A stretch of DNA of 31,784 nt from Planctomycetaceae bacterium (GCA_005789975.1 SXWC01000018.1:1-31784); one strand, 5' to 3'; positions 8,315 through 16,142 are shown, numbered from the stretch's first letter. Notes: generated by a model from the letters alone, not told the origin. A program made the numbers and translations.

Positions 8315-9913
8315 ATGCAAGACGCCCATTCCGCCTCCTCCACACCGTCGTCCGGCCGGCCTGGCAGGCTGCTGATGATCGGCATCGTGGCCGCGATCGC
8401 CGCCTATCTCGTGGCCGCGGCCCTCGGCATGCCGCAACATGGTCGTGATTTGCTGGTGCGGTCACAAGCGTCCCACGCCGGCGACCACGCCGATGGGGGT
8501 CACACCGACTCCCCGGCCGGCGCGACAGACCCTTCCGGGCACGCCGCCGGGGCGGTCGCTCCCCCGCTGGCGACGGTGCTCCCGTTCGCCGTGCTCCTCG
8601 CGGCGATCGCCATCCTGCCGCTCACGCCCGTCGTGTCGCATTGGTGGGAACACAACTCCAGCAAGCTCCTCGTGGCCGGGCTGCTCGCCGCGATCACGCT
8701 CGCCTACTACCTCCTCTTTCACCACCAGCCGGTCGATCTCCACTTCCCGGCCCACGCCCTGGTGCCGCCCGCCGCTTCGGGGCCGTCGTGGCCGACGGTC
8801 GGCACGGTGCTCGTCAACGCGATCCTCGCCGAATACATCCCCTTCATCATGCTCCTGTTCGCGCTCTACGTGATCACCGGCGGCGTGCGGATCGAGGGCG
8901 ACCTGGAGGCCACCCCGACCGTCAACGCCACGTTCCTCGCCGTCGGCGCGATGCTGGCGAGCTTCATCGGCACGACCGGCGCGGCAATGCTCCTCGTGCG
9001 GCCGCTGCTCGAGACCAATCGCGAGCGGAAGCAGGTGGCCCACACGCTCGTGTTCTTCATCTTCATGGTCTGCAACTGTGGCGGACTGCTGTTGCCGATC
9101 GGCGATCCGCCGCTTTTCCTGGGCTATCTCCAGGGAGTCAACTTCCTCTGGACGCTGTCGCTCTGGAAAGAATGGCTGTTCAGCAACGGCTCCCTGCTGG
9201 CCATCTACTGGTTGTGGGACACCTTCCTGGCCCATCCCCGCGAGACCCGCGTGGACATCGTCCGAGATCGCGTCCTCACGCGGCGCTTGCGGTTCAGCGG
9301 CCTTTGGCCCAACGTCCTCCTCATGGCGGGCGTGATCGCGGCGGTCGCCCTGCTCGATCCCTCGAAGCCGTTCCCCGGCACCGCCTGGCACCCCTGGATC
9401 TACCTCCGCGAGACGGCGCTGCTGGGCCTCGTCGGCCTCTCGCTCTTTCTCGGGTCGGACGACGTCCGCCGCCGCAACGGGTTCACCTACGGGGCGATCC
9501 TCGAGGTGGCCGCCCTCTTCCTGGGCATCTTCATCTGCATGCAGCCCGCGTTGGCCCTGCTGCACGTCCACGGCGACAGCCTCGGCCTTGACTCGCCTCA
9601 GGCCTACTTCTGGGCCACGGGCTCGCTGTCGTCGGTGCTCGACAATGCCCCCACCTACCTCGTCTTCTTCGAGGCCGCGGGGATCGACCCGACCGACGGA
9701 ATCGCCGGAGAAGAGGCCCGCCTGCTCGCCGCCGTGAGCCTGGGGGCGGTGTTCCTCGGGGCGATGACCTACATCGGGAACGGCCCCAACTTCATGGTCA
9801 AGGCGATCGCCGAGCAGGCGGGGGTGAAGATGCCGAGTTTCTTCGGCTACATCCTCTATAGTGTCGGTGTGTTGCTCCCCGTGTTCGCCGCGATGGCGTG
9901 GCTGTTCATCTAG
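8315..9913 (+). CDS. NhaD-like sodium/proton antiporter (ion transporter superfamily)
   Basis: 532 residues, with about 12 hydrophobic segments. The first helix (residues 16-40) is followed by a His/Gly/Asp-rich loop (about 48-85), then the membrane core begins. The stretch IEGDLEATPTVNATFLAVGAMLASFIGTTGAAMLLVRPLL, read in pieces, has the helix-break-helix pattern of the IT/CitMHS superfamily. The second half repeats it with ATGSLSSVLDNAPTYLVFF. FMVCNCGGLLLPIGDPPLFLGYL is the counterpart of the NhaD/ArsB first repeat. Together these fit a Na+/H+ antiporter in the inner membrane that exports sodium; a carboxylate substrate is the main alternative. It probably acts in pH and salt balance. It is divergent from the mfnB run and 67 bases upstream of the RNase D gene. 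Confidence 0.83.
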   Translation: MQDAHSASSTPSSGRPGRLLMIGIVAAIAAYLVAAALGMPQHGRDLLVRSQASHAGDHADGGHTDSPAGATDPSGHAAGAVAPPLATVLPFAVLLAAIAILPLTPVVSHWWEHNSSKLLVAGLLAAITLAYYLLFHHQPVDLHFPAHALVPPAASGPSWPTVGTVLVNAILAEYIPFIMLLFALYVITGGVRIEGDLEATPTVNATFLAVGAMLASFIGTTGAAMLLVRPLLETNRERKQVAHTLVFFIFMVCNCGGLLLPIGDPPLFLGYLQGVNFLWTLSLWKEWLFSNGSLLAIYWLWDTFLAHPRETRVDIVRDRVLTRRLRFSGLWPNVLLMAGVIAAVALLDPSKPFPGTAWHPWIYLRETALLGLVGLSLFLGSDDVRRRNGFTYGAILEVAALFLGIFICMQPALALLHVHGDSLGLDSPQAYFWATGSLSSVLDNAPTYLVFFEAAGIDPTDGIAGEEARLLAAVSLGAVFLGAMTYIGNGPNFMVKAIAEQAGVKMPSFFGYILYSVGVLLPVFAAMAWLFI

Positions 9914-9980
9914 CGGCGGACCGCTCCGCGCCTCCTCACCTTTTTCGGGCCGACGGCGAACCCCCGGCCCTCCCTTCACG

Positions 9981-11186
9981 ATGCATGCCCGCCCCGCCGC
10001 CGACTTCGAGGTTCTGACGACCGACTCGCAGGTTCGTGATCTCGTCGATCGCCTCTCCCGCCACCCGCACCTCTGCTTCGACACCGAGTTCGTCTCGGAG
10101 CACACCTACCGCAGCCAGCTCTGCCTGGTGCAGGTGGCGGCCCCCGGCATCCTCGCCGCCATCGACACCCTCTCGGCACGCGATCTCGAACCCTTCTGGC
10201 GACTCCTCGCCGAGCCCGGCCGCACCACGATCGTCCATGCCGGCCGCGAGGAACTCGGTTTCATCCTCCATGCGATCCAGGGCCGGCCCTCGTCCCTCTT
10301 CGACGTGCAGGTGGCCGCCGGCTTGATCGACCACGACTATCCGGCCGGCTATGCCTCGATCGTCCGCCGTTTTCTCAACCTGCCGACCAACAAGGGGGAG
10401 ACCCGGACCGACTGGCGGCAGCGGCCGCTCACGCAGGCGCAGCTGGAATATGCCGTCGATGACGTGCGGCATCTCGAGGAACTCTGGCGGACCATGGAGG
10501 GCAAGCTCGAGTCGCTCGGCCGGGTGGACTGGATGCGGCAGGAGATGGCCGACTGGCAGGATGACGTCGAGGAATCCTTCACCCGCAAGCGCTGGCGGCG
10601 GGTCTCCGGCCTCAACGGGCTTTCCCGGCGGGAACTCGCCGTCGCCCGTGAACTCTGGCACTGGCGCGACAGCGTGGCCGAGCAGCGCGACATGCCGCCG
10701 AAGCGGGTGCTGCGGGACGATCTGCTGGTGGAGCTCTGCAAGCGGAAGAGCGCCGACGAGCGGCAGATCTCGGCGATCCGCGGCATGCAAAGGTCGGACC
10801 TGCGACACATCCTCAAGGGGCTGTCCGACGCCATCGCCCGCGGCCTCGCCGTGCCGGAGCAGGAGTGCCCCGGTGGCGAGCGTCACCGGGCCCCGCCTCC
10901 GCAGCTGGCGATGCTCGGTCAGTTTCTCGCCACGGCCGTGGCGGGAATGTGCCGCAGCATGCAGCTCGCCCCCGCCCTCGTCGGCACCTCCTCGGACATG
11001 CGTGACCTGCTCGCCTTCAAACTCGGTTATTTCGACGAGGAACGCGAGCCGCTCCTCGCCTCCGGCTGGCGGGCGGAGGTGGTGGGCACCCTCGTCGACG
11101 ACCTGCTCGCGGGCAAGGCCGCGCTCCGCATCGGCGACGTCCGCTCCCACGACCCGCTCGTCATCGAGCGCTGGGCCGACCGGTAA
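9981..11186 (+). CDS. rnd: Ribonuclease D-type 3'-5' exonuclease
   Basis: 401 residues from the ATG at 9981; the frame is open upstream to 9861 inside the antiporter gene, so the ATG after that gene was chosen. The exonuclease domain (about 8-195) has motif I FDTEF (Asp34, Glu36) and motif III YAVDDVRHL (Tyr157, Asp161), as in the DEDDy class that trims tRNA 3' ends and other RNAs. Motif II reads HAGREELGFI, so the expected Asp is Glu (90 or 91). An HRDC nucleic-acid-binding domain follows (about 215-295, LAVARELWHWRDSVAEQRD ... LLVELCKRKS), then a C-terminal region that may be a second HRDC-like fold. No Shine-Dalgarno sequence is seen. It is cytoplasmic. Confidence 0.9.
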   Translation: MHARPAADFEVLTTDSQVRDLVDRLSRHPHLCFDTEFVSEHTYRSQLCLVQVAAPGILAAIDTLSARDLEPFWRLLAEPGRTTIVHAGREELGFILHAIQGRPSSLFDVQVAAGLIDHDYPAGYASIVRRFLNLPTNKGETRTDWRQRPLTQAQLEYAVDDVRHLEELWRTMEGKLESLGRVDWMRQEMADWQDDVEESFTRKRWRRVSGLNGLSRRELAVARELWHWRDSVAEQRDMPPKRVLRDDLLVELCKRKSADERQISAIRGMQRSDLRHILKGLSDAIARGLAVPEQECPGGERHRAPPPQLAMLGQFLATAVAGMCRSMQLAPALVGTSSDMRDLLAFKLGYFDEEREPLLASGWRAEVVGTLVDDLLAGKAALRIGDVRSHDPLVIERWADR

Positions 11187-11282
11187 CCGTCCGTGGAGAC
11201 AGCCCCACCGGTCCGGCAGTCCTTCGGAGTGACGGTCGTCCGCACTTCCTCGTAAACTGCGTCGGGGGGCCGCGCGAGGCAC

Positions 11283-11309
11283 CGAGCCGCTGCGTCGCCG
11301 AGCGGCTCG
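11283..11309. terminator. 9-bp perfect stem-loop between rnd and the GIY-YIG gene
   Basis: CGAGCCGCT (11283-11291) pairs perfectly with AGCGGCTCG (11301-11309) around a 9-base loop; a flanking GCA/TGC can extend the stem past one bulged C. It is 97 bases after the RNase D stop. There is no T-run, so it may act as a weak terminator, an mRNA-stabilising 3' structure, or part of the leader of the next gene. Confidence 0.4.
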
Positions 11310-11427
11310 TGCGGTTCCTCACGGCCTGCCGTTTATGGATTGCCGGCCGATGTCGCGGGGCGGGGAACACGCCCGGGCCACCGGGTGTGATTCGTCCCTC
11401 GCGGTTCTTCTTCAAGCCTGACTCCCC

Positions 11428-11685
11428 ATGCCCTGGCTCGTCTACATTCTCCGCTGCCGCGACGGCTCCCTCTACACGGGCATCACCAACACTCTGCCCA
11501 AACGCCTGCAGGCGCATGCGTCGGGCAAGGCGTCCCGCTACACCCGCAGCCGGCTCCCGGTGCGGCTTGCCTATCAGGAGCCCCAGCCCACGAGGTCTTC
11601 GGCCCTGAAGCGGGAAGCGGCGATGAAGCGGCTGCCGCGCCGGATGAAACTCGCTTTGATCAGCTCCTCTGGCGGGGCCGGTTGA
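11428..11685 (+). CDS. GIY-YIG domain protein (UPF0213/YhbQ-like)
   Basis: 85 residues. The sequence opens with VYILRCRDGSLYTGITN, the GIY-YIG core (here VYI and YTG), followed by the conserved Arg of KRLQAHASGKASRYTRSR and the C-terminal ALKREAAMKRLPRRMKLALI helix typical of the small stand-alone YhbQ/UPF0213 group. These are single-domain nuclease-fold proteins with a proposed DNA-processing or repair role; the true substrate is unsettled. Length fits the family (80-100). It stands alone, with 241 bases before it. Confidence 0.9.
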   Translation: MPWLVYILRCRDGSLYTGITNTLPKRLQAHASGKASRYTRSRLPVRLAYQEPQPTRSSALKREAAMKRLPRRMKLALISSSGGAG

Positions 11686-11868
11686 TCAAGGTGACAGAGG
11701 TCATGGATGACGTCGTCCTCGGACGGAGAGGGGACGCCGGCGGTTTCCTGAAGCGACGGCCGCCGCCCCTGCGGGAGGTTCGCCGGGGCCACTCGTCAGT
11801 TCCTGGTCGAAACGCGAGAATCACGGCCGGTCGATGAGACGCACGGTTTGACCGCAGAGGCCCCACAC

Positions 11869-12465
11869 ATGACCGTTACCAGACTCCTCCCGCTCCTGGC
11901 CGTGTTCCTGCTGCAGGCGGTGGCAGACAAACCGCTCCTGCCGGTTCTGGACTTCGCCGGCCCCGAAGCGGCCGAAAAGTGGCAGGCCGTGAACGATGGT
12001 GTCATGGGTGGTGTTTCGGAAGGCCGGTTCAAGATCACCCCGGAGAAAACCCTCGAGTTCTCCGGCAACCTCTCGCTGGAGAACAATGGCGGCTTCGCGT
12101 CGGTGCGGATGAGGCCCACGGCGCTCGGCATCCAAGCCGGAGACACCCTCGTCGTCCGGGTGAGAGGGGACGGCCGGGAATACGTTCTGAACATCTCCAC
12201 GACCAGCCGTCGCAGGGCCTTCTCCTACCGGGCACCGCTGCCGACCACCAAAGACGAGTGGCGAGAGGTCGAGATCCCGCTGGCCGATTTCATTCCCACG
12301 GCGTTCGGCAGGCGGGTCGAGGGCATGGGGCCGGTCGAGCCGGACCAGATCAACGGGCTGGGCTTCATGCTCAGCGACAAGAAGCCGGGCAGGTTCGCGA
12401 TGCAGGTCGACTGGGTGAAGGTGGTTCGGGCTGAGAACCGGGCTGCAGCAACGACAGCTTTTTAA
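11869..12465 (+). CDS. Secreted CIA30-domain protein
   Basis: 198 residues from the ATG at 11869, chosen over the in-frame ATG at 11848 because it places the signal peptide (TRLLPLLAVFLLQAVA) at the very N-terminus. The rest is one CIA30 (complex I intermediate-associated protein 30) beta-sandwich: FAGPEAAEKWQAVNDGVMGG with the hallmark WxxVNDGVMGGxS, then GFASVRMRP, YVLNISTTSRR, WREVEIPLADF and GLGFMLSDKKPGRFAMQVDWVKV. Bacterial members occur widely in cyanobacteria and planctomycetes, with no proven biochemical role. Export implies it is not a complex I assembly factor here; a carbohydrate-binding-like role is possible from the galactose-binding-like fold. Confidence 0.88.
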   Translation: MTVTRLLPLLAVFLLQAVADKPLLPVLDFAGPEAAEKWQAVNDGVMGGVSEGRFKITPEKTLEFSGNLSLENNGGFASVRMRPTALGIQAGDTLVVRVRGDGREYVLNISTTSRRRAFSYRAPLPTTKDEWREVEIPLADFIPTAFGRRVEGMGPVEPDQINGLGFMLSDKKPGRFAMQVDWVKVVRAENRAAATTAF

Positions 12466-12508
12466 AATCCGGGTTTTCAGCGGTGGCTCGTCGGGCCTCC
12501 ATGGTGCG

Positions 12509-12529
12509 GTGAAAGCCTGCGGCTTTCAC
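12509..12529. repeat. REP-like palindrome
   Basis: GTGAAAGCC (12509-12517) and GGCTTTCAC (12521-12529) are perfect inverted repeats around a 3-base loop, TGC. The element sits in the spacer between the CIA30 gene and the ABA4-like gene with no T-run. It resembles an intergenic palindrome of the REP type; a genome-wide count would decide. Confidence 0.55.
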
Positions 12530-12595
12530 TCGTGGGCTGTCGCTGCATCCATACACGATCCAATCGTCCGAACCACGACAGGAAGGCACCTCCCC

Positions 12596-13060
12596 ATGAC
12601 TGCCGAACAGTTCTTTCAAGCGACGAACACCCTGGCACTTCTGGCCTGGATCGCGCTGGTGCTGTTTCCGGGCAGGAAACTCGTGTCGGGCGTGCTGTGC
12701 CCGCTCGTCGTGCCTGGCGTGCTGGCCCTGGCCTACGCCGGCATCATCGGCTGGAAACTCACCACGAACGGACCGCCGCCCGGGGATGTGATGACACTCA
12801 CGGGCCTGCGGGAGGTGTTCGGCGATGACTGGGTGTTCGCGGCAGCCTGGACCCACTACCTCGTCTTCGACATGGTCGTGGGCGCCTGGATCGCCAGGGA
12901 CAGCATGAACCTTGGGCTCCCATGGCTGCTCAGAACCGCGGCGCTCGTGCTCACGTTTCTGGCCGGACCCGTCGGCTTTCTCGTGCATGTCGTGAGCCGG
13001 GTCGTTCTCCGGCGTGCCCGGAGCGTCGAGGAGCACGACGGGCATTCGCCATCCTGCTGA
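12596..13060 (+). CDS. ABA4-like (DUF4281) integral membrane protein
   Basis: 154 residues from the ATG at 12596, which has an AGGAAGG ribosome-binding site about 10 bases upstream; the open frame from 12509 has no such site. There are four hydrophobic helices (about 8-24, 28-50, 85-105 and 112-140). The segment AAWTHYLVFDMVVGAWIARDS, in pieces, is the signature region of the ABA4-like family, named for the plant neoxanthin-synthesis protein. Bacterial members have no proven role; a link to carotenoid handling is possible since many planctomycetes are pigmented, but no carotenoid gene is nearby. The short C-terminal tail is polar (RRARSVEEHDGH). Confidence 0.82.
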   Translation: MTAEQFFQATNTLALLAWIALVLFPGRKLVSGVLCPLVVPGVLALAYAGIIGWKLTTNGPPPGDVMTLTGLREVFGDDWVFAAAWTHYLVFDMVVGAWIARDSMNLGLPWLLRTAALVLTFLAGPVGFLVHVVSRVVLRRARSVEEHDGHSPSC

Positions 13061-13224
13061 GGATCCCGGGGTCGTCCGCCCAAAACGGGATGAGCCCCCA
13101 GAGCCGGGCCACGAGTTCGCGCCGGTGGCTGCCCGGTGGCGCTCTCCAGCCCGCAGCCGCCCCGCCGGACATTCGTGGACATGCTATCTTTCCCGTGGGA
13201 AGATCGGCACCGAAGGATGGCACG

Positions 13225-13548
13225 ATGAACCGGCGTTCCGCCTGTATTTGTTTTCTGGCCGTCCTGAAGACATCGCTCGTGTCCTCGTTCGCCCTGGCCG
13301 CCCAAGAGGCCGTCAGATCCGTCTCGCGAATCGCCGGGCCACGCTGGAACGTGAACGGCGACTGGACTCCCACCATGGAGGAAGTCCGGGGCCATCTCCG
13401 GGCTGCCCATGGCATCGACCCGGGCAATCTGAGCCTGGAAGACCTGCTCGCCACGCACGACAACGACCACAATCGCCGGGGCCACACGGCCGGTCACAGC
13501 CACAAGAAGGCGTCGAAGAACCCTGGCAAGGGCTACGCCAAATACTGA
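13225..13548 (+). CDS. Small secreted His-rich hypothetical protein
   Basis: 107 residues from the ATG at 13225, with GAAGGA about 10 bases upstream. Residues 1-26 form a signal peptide (basic MNRR, then a hydrophobic core ending ALAAQEA). The mature part reads WNVNGDWTPTMEEVRGHLRAAHGI and LSLEDLLATHDNDHNRRGHTAGHSHKK. Eight histidines lie in the last 60 residues, three of them in HDNDHNRRGH, which could bind metal, and the tail is Lys/Gly-rich. I do not recognise a named family. No partner gene is evident; the ABA4-like gene lies 164 bases upstream. Confidence 0.68.
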   Translation: MNRRSACICFLAVLKTSLVSSFALAAQEAVRSVSRIAGPRWNVNGDWTPTMEEVRGHLRAAHGIDPGNLSLEDLLATHDNDHNRRGHTAGHSHKKASKNPGKGYAKY

Positions 13549-13614
13549 CCCGATCCGGTCGGCGTCTCCAAGCGGCCCAGGTGACCGCCCGCCCACCGTG
13601 CTCCGGGCAACCCC

Positions 13615-13812
13615 TCAAAACTCCGCCGCCGCCTTCTTCACCACCGCCTCGAGTTCCTCCCACGCGGCCTTACTGCCCTGCTTGAGGTGCTCCCAGGCGC
13701 CGGACGAAGCCTTGCCGAGTTGGTCGAGCTTGGCCTTCAGGTTGAAGTCGCGGACGATGCCCCGGCAGGACGCACGAATACGATGAATCGTTCCGAAAGG
13801 CCCAACAGCGAA
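13615..13812 (-). pseudogene. Remnant of an Sll1863-type stress-response protein gene (no start codon)
   Basis: The minus-strand frame from the stop at 13812 to the stop at 13615 ends in KAKLDQLGKASSGAWEHL followed by KQGSKAAWEELEAVVKKAAAEF (split here). That is the C-terminal amphipathic helix pattern (xxxSGxAWExxxxGxxxAWxEL) of the small Sll1863-family stress proteins. The usual N-terminal coiled coil of 60 or more residues is missing, and I find no ATG, GTG or TTG in the open stretch. The upstream part of the frame (13750-13812) looks unrelated. I read it as a 5'-truncated remnant; a CTG-initiated peptide is a weak alternative. Confidence 0.55.
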
Positions 13813-13852
13813 TCAGCCCAACTGCGAATCCTCTCAATACAGGAGCAGCACC

Positions 13853-14074
13853 ATGTCCTCCCAGCGCAAGCAGCTTCCTTCGCAGGCGTACAACGACGTG
13901 CTCGCGAAAATGTTGCAGGCGGAAGAGAACGAGGGAGGCCCCCCTCCGGCGACCCCCTGTGACACGCCCATCGAGGTTGTCTCGCAGCTTCACGGGAAAG
14001 CCCCGGAGGAATCAACCGGGCGTGCCGGGCGTGACCGCGAGGAGGCCGATCGGGAAACGACGTCGAAGGGCTGA
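13853..14074 (+). CDS. Small hydrophilic hypothetical protein
   Basis: 73 residues. The main support is an AGGAG ribosome-binding site (13841-13845) 7 bases before the ATG. The product is charged and lacks a signal peptide or membrane helix: MSSQRKQLPSQAYNDVLAKM, then LQAEENEGGPPP, one Cys, and an Arg/Glu/Asp-rich tail. I do not recognise it. The surrounding region is gene-poor and worn, so this may be a young or decaying ORF. Confidence 0.5.
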   Translation: MSSQRKQLPSQAYNDVLAKMLQAEENEGGPPPATPCDTPIEVVSQLHGKAPEESTGRAGRDREEADRETTSKG

Positions 14075-14359
14075 AACGCGACCATGACAGCCTGATGGAC
14101 TTGGTCTGGTTTGTCTTGATCTGACTGGCCGCCGGATGGCTCGCCAGCGGCCATCTCCCTTCCCGGCACAGTTCCCGGCATAGTTCCCGATACAGGCAGA
14201 TCATCTTTCCCGAAATCGTGCATTTCTCCTCGTAGGGTTTCACCCGGGTTTACCCGGCGCCACTTCGCCCGCAATCCTCGCCCGCATCGCTACGTAGCTG
14301 CAGGGCCGCTCGGAACGAGGGGCGAAGCCTTGGGGGGCGGAGCGGGGGCGGCTGACAAA
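14075..14359. other. Gene-poor spacer with a 3 x 12-bp tandem repeat
   Basis: No convincing gene on either strand. The one structure I see is TTCCCGGCACAG / TTCCCGGCATAG / TTCCCGATACAG at 14160-14195, three near-identical 12-base units. Local G+C is lower than in the neighbouring genes around 14090-14130. Otherwise I see nothing. Confidence 0.6.
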
Positions 14360-15214
14360 CTACCGCCAGTTACGGAACGGCTCGTAAATGCGAAGCGCGA
14401 AGAAGAGTTCGCTCGCGCTGAATGCGGACCCGACGATCTCGCTTCCCAAAGGCGGCGCGGGAGGATAGGAAATCACTGCCGTCGAAGTGCCATTCGCGAT
14501 CTGGAAGAAGCGGTATCCGATGTCGAGGGTGACGCGGTCCGTGATCGCATAAGCAGTGCCACCACCCGCCTGCCATGCAAACGCGTTCACGTAGGGTGAC
14601 GTCTCAATCTGATAGTTGAGGGCCGGATCGAATTTCCGGTACGAGAACCGGTATCCACCGGCCCCGATGCCTCCTCCGACGTACATGGTCCACCTGTCGG
14701 TGAGTTCGTAGTCCCGCCACAGGTTGACCATCGTCGACCAGCCGTTCTTTGCCGTCGTCGTGAAGAGGAACGTTTCCGGGCCTGTGAGCGCGTCAAACGT
14801 ACTCGTGCGATTGCTGACGAGGTTGTTCCGGCCACGGCCTTCGAACTCGACCCGCCAATCCCGGTCGAGCGCTTCGAAGGCGAGGCCGATGGCACCACCC
14901 GCGGTGAAAAGCGATTGACTGGCCGCGGGGCTGGGCGATGGATCACCAGTGCCGTTGCCATCCGGCCCGAGAGGTGTGCCGAGCGTAGCGAAGGAGTCGC
15001 CGACGATGCCCGCGATGTACAGCCGTCGGCCCGCACCACCGCCACGGAAGAAACCGACCGGCTCCAGCAGATCGCTGATCGCCGCATCGTCAGCCGGTTG
15101 CTGAAGATCAATCGGCAGGCCGAAGTCATCGATGCCGTGGCCGCAACCATTGTCTGCGTCGGCCCGGGCGACGCAGGCACACAACATCGCAGCAGCCAAG
15201 AACAGCCTACGCAT
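14360..15214 (-). CDS. Outer-membrane beta-barrel-like protein
   Basis: 284 residues from the ATG at 15214, with GGAG about 9 bases upstream. The frame extends to 15253, but that would bury the signal peptide. Residues 1-18 (RRLFLAAAMLCACVARA) form a signal peptide. The body alternates polar and aromatic or hydrophobic residues in strand-length runs: LYIAGIVGDSFATL, SLFTAGGAIGLAFEAL, WRVEFEGRGRNNLV, WSTMVNLWRDYEL, WTMYVGGGIGAGGYRFSYRKF, FAWQAGGGTAYAI, VTLDIGYRFFQI. It ends in ELFFALRIYEPF plus RNWR, close to the terminal aromatic pattern of outer-membrane barrels. This fits an OmpA/OmpX-like 8-stranded porin-like barrel. Substrate or partner unknown; no gene is co-oriented next to it. Confidence 0.75.
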   Translation of the reverse strand: MRRLFLAAAMLCACVARADADNGCGHGIDDFGLPIDLQQPADDAAISDLLEPVGFFRGGGAGRRLYIAGIVGDSFATLGTPLGPDGNGTGDPSPSPAASQSLFTAGGAIGLAFEALDRDWRVEFEGRGRNNLVSNRTSTFDALTGPETFLFTTTAKNGWSTMVNLWRDYELTDRWTMYVGGGIGAGGYRFSYRKFDPALNYQIETSPYVNAFAWQAGGGTAYAITDRVTLDIGYRFFQIANGTSTAVISYPPAPPLGSEIVGSAFSASELFFALRIYEPFRNWR

Positions 15215-15611
15215 CACCAAGACTCCCTGCCCGGATACGTCCCCGGGACGCATTCATGAATCGTCAGAATCCGGAAGGTGAGTGTGATTCGCCGCGCGGC
15301 CATGGGGGGCGTTCGCCATTGCCCTCATCTTTGTTTTCGAGAGTTGTTCCGCCAGTCGGCACAGACTGCCTGACCGCGTGGGCCGGCACGAAGGCCCGGA
15401 AGAAGGCCAAGGCCAGCGGCAAGAAGCAGGCGGCCCGAGCGGCGTGATCTGCTGACCGGCTCCCGTCTTCGCGAGAACGCCACCCTCGCAGCCGAAGCAC
15501 GTGGGCAAATCGCCGCCCTGCCCGCGAAACCTATCGACTGCCTTCGCCCCGAGCGCGAACAAGCAGGCCCGGTCCAGACTTCGCGTGAGTGCAACATAGT
15601 TTCTGTAAATC
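15215..15611. other. Region without a supported gene
   Basis: No start or frame here gives a product I can support. A plus-strand frame from 15256 ends in a Lys/Ala-rich tail (KARKKAKASGKKQAARAA) but its body is not convincing. A minus-strand frame around 15500-15650 (IYRNYVALTRSLDRACLF) looks partly protein-like but has no matching start or family. It may hold more decayed mobile-element sequence. Confidence 0.4.
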
Positions 15612-15668
15612 GCCGGTGCGTGCCAGCCCGAGTCGAGCGTAGCGAGACGAGGGCGGGCACCCACCGGC
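15612..15668. repeat. 57-bp REP-like inverted repeat beside the transposase fragment
   Basis: GCCGGTGcGTGCC (15612-15624) is the near-perfect inverse of the right end, which reads GGGCACCCACCGGC (15655-15668). Between them is an inner imperfect palindrome built around CGAGCGTAGCGAGACGAGG. It ends exactly where recognisable transposase coding sequence begins. It looks like a dispersed palindromic element rather than an IS end. Confidence 0.6.
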
Positions 15669-15669
15669 G

Positions 15670-15936
15670 GCCCGAGCTGAAGAGGTGGGCCATCGGGATC
15701 GGCCCCGACGGCAAGCGGAGCTTCCCCGGCCGGAGTGTTCAACTCTCCGAGGCCGAGACGCACTGGCGATCCTTCCTCCAAAGCCTCGTCGACCGCGGCA
15801 TGCGGGGTGTGAAGTTCCTGGTCGGCGATGACCACGGCGGGCTCAAGGCCGCCCGGCAGGCGGTGCTCACTGGAGTGCCTTGGCAACGCTGCCAGTTCCA
15901 TCTCATGCAGAACGCCATGGCTCGCGTGCCGAAAAC
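15670..15936 (+). pseudogene. IS256-family (mutator-type) transposase fragment
   Basis: The plus-strand frame reads AIGIGPDGKRSFPGRSVQLS, then EAETHWRSFLQSLVDRGMRG, VKFLVGDDHGGLKAARQAV, and VPWQRCQFHLMQNAMARVPK. This is the central MULE/DDE region of IS256 transposases: the second catalytic Asp of DDHxGL and the WQRCQFH motif are both visible. About 90 of the normal ~400 residues remain. The N-terminus is replaced by the palindrome at 15612-15668, and after VPK the frame loses similarity. No terminal inverted repeats or 8-bp target duplication are seen. It is a dead remnant, bounded on the right by more short palindromes. Confidence 0.85.
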
Positions 15937-16011
15937 CGGGAGGCCCAGCAGATGCCCGCTGCCGTTTCGAGGGGGCATTTTCCCGTCCTCCCGCGGATTT
16001 CGCGGACTGGA

Positions 16012-16065
16012 GTCCTGCGCACCCGCGAGCCGGGCTTCCGCCCCCGGCGGATGTCCTGCGCACCC
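16012..16065. repeat. Direct repeat and small palindromes downstream of the transposase fragment
   Basis: GTCCTGCGCACCC occurs at 16012-16024 and again at 16053-16065, 41 bases apart. Between and around them are short palindromes: GGACT/AGTCC with a 2-base loop just left, and CCGGG/CCCGG in the middle. The pattern suggests REP-like elements, not coding sequence. Confidence 0.5.
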
Positions 16066-16142
16066 CTCGCACACCCGGACGCCCCCACATGGAGGACAAA
16101 CCCGGATCAATCCGCAACCGGCGGTTCCGCGGGCAGCGCATG

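Noticed and set aside
8462..10105. Minus-strand frame of about 547 codons
   Set aside because: Antisense to the antiporter gene, whose membrane-protein sequence is clear; the shadow is highly charged with no fold pattern.
13737..14243. Minus-strand frame of 168 codons opposite the small gene at 13853
   Set aside because: Composition is Arg/Ser/Cys-rich without a fold, and the plus-strand ORF has a good ribosome-binding site.
15256..15447. Plus-strand ORF with Lys/Ala-rich tail
   Set aside because: The start has no ribosome-binding site, the body is not protein-like, and it lies in a decayed region.
15612..15668. Terminal inverted repeats of a complete insertion sequence
   Set aside because: Both arms lie on the same side of the transposase fragment, and no matching end or target duplication is found on the other side.
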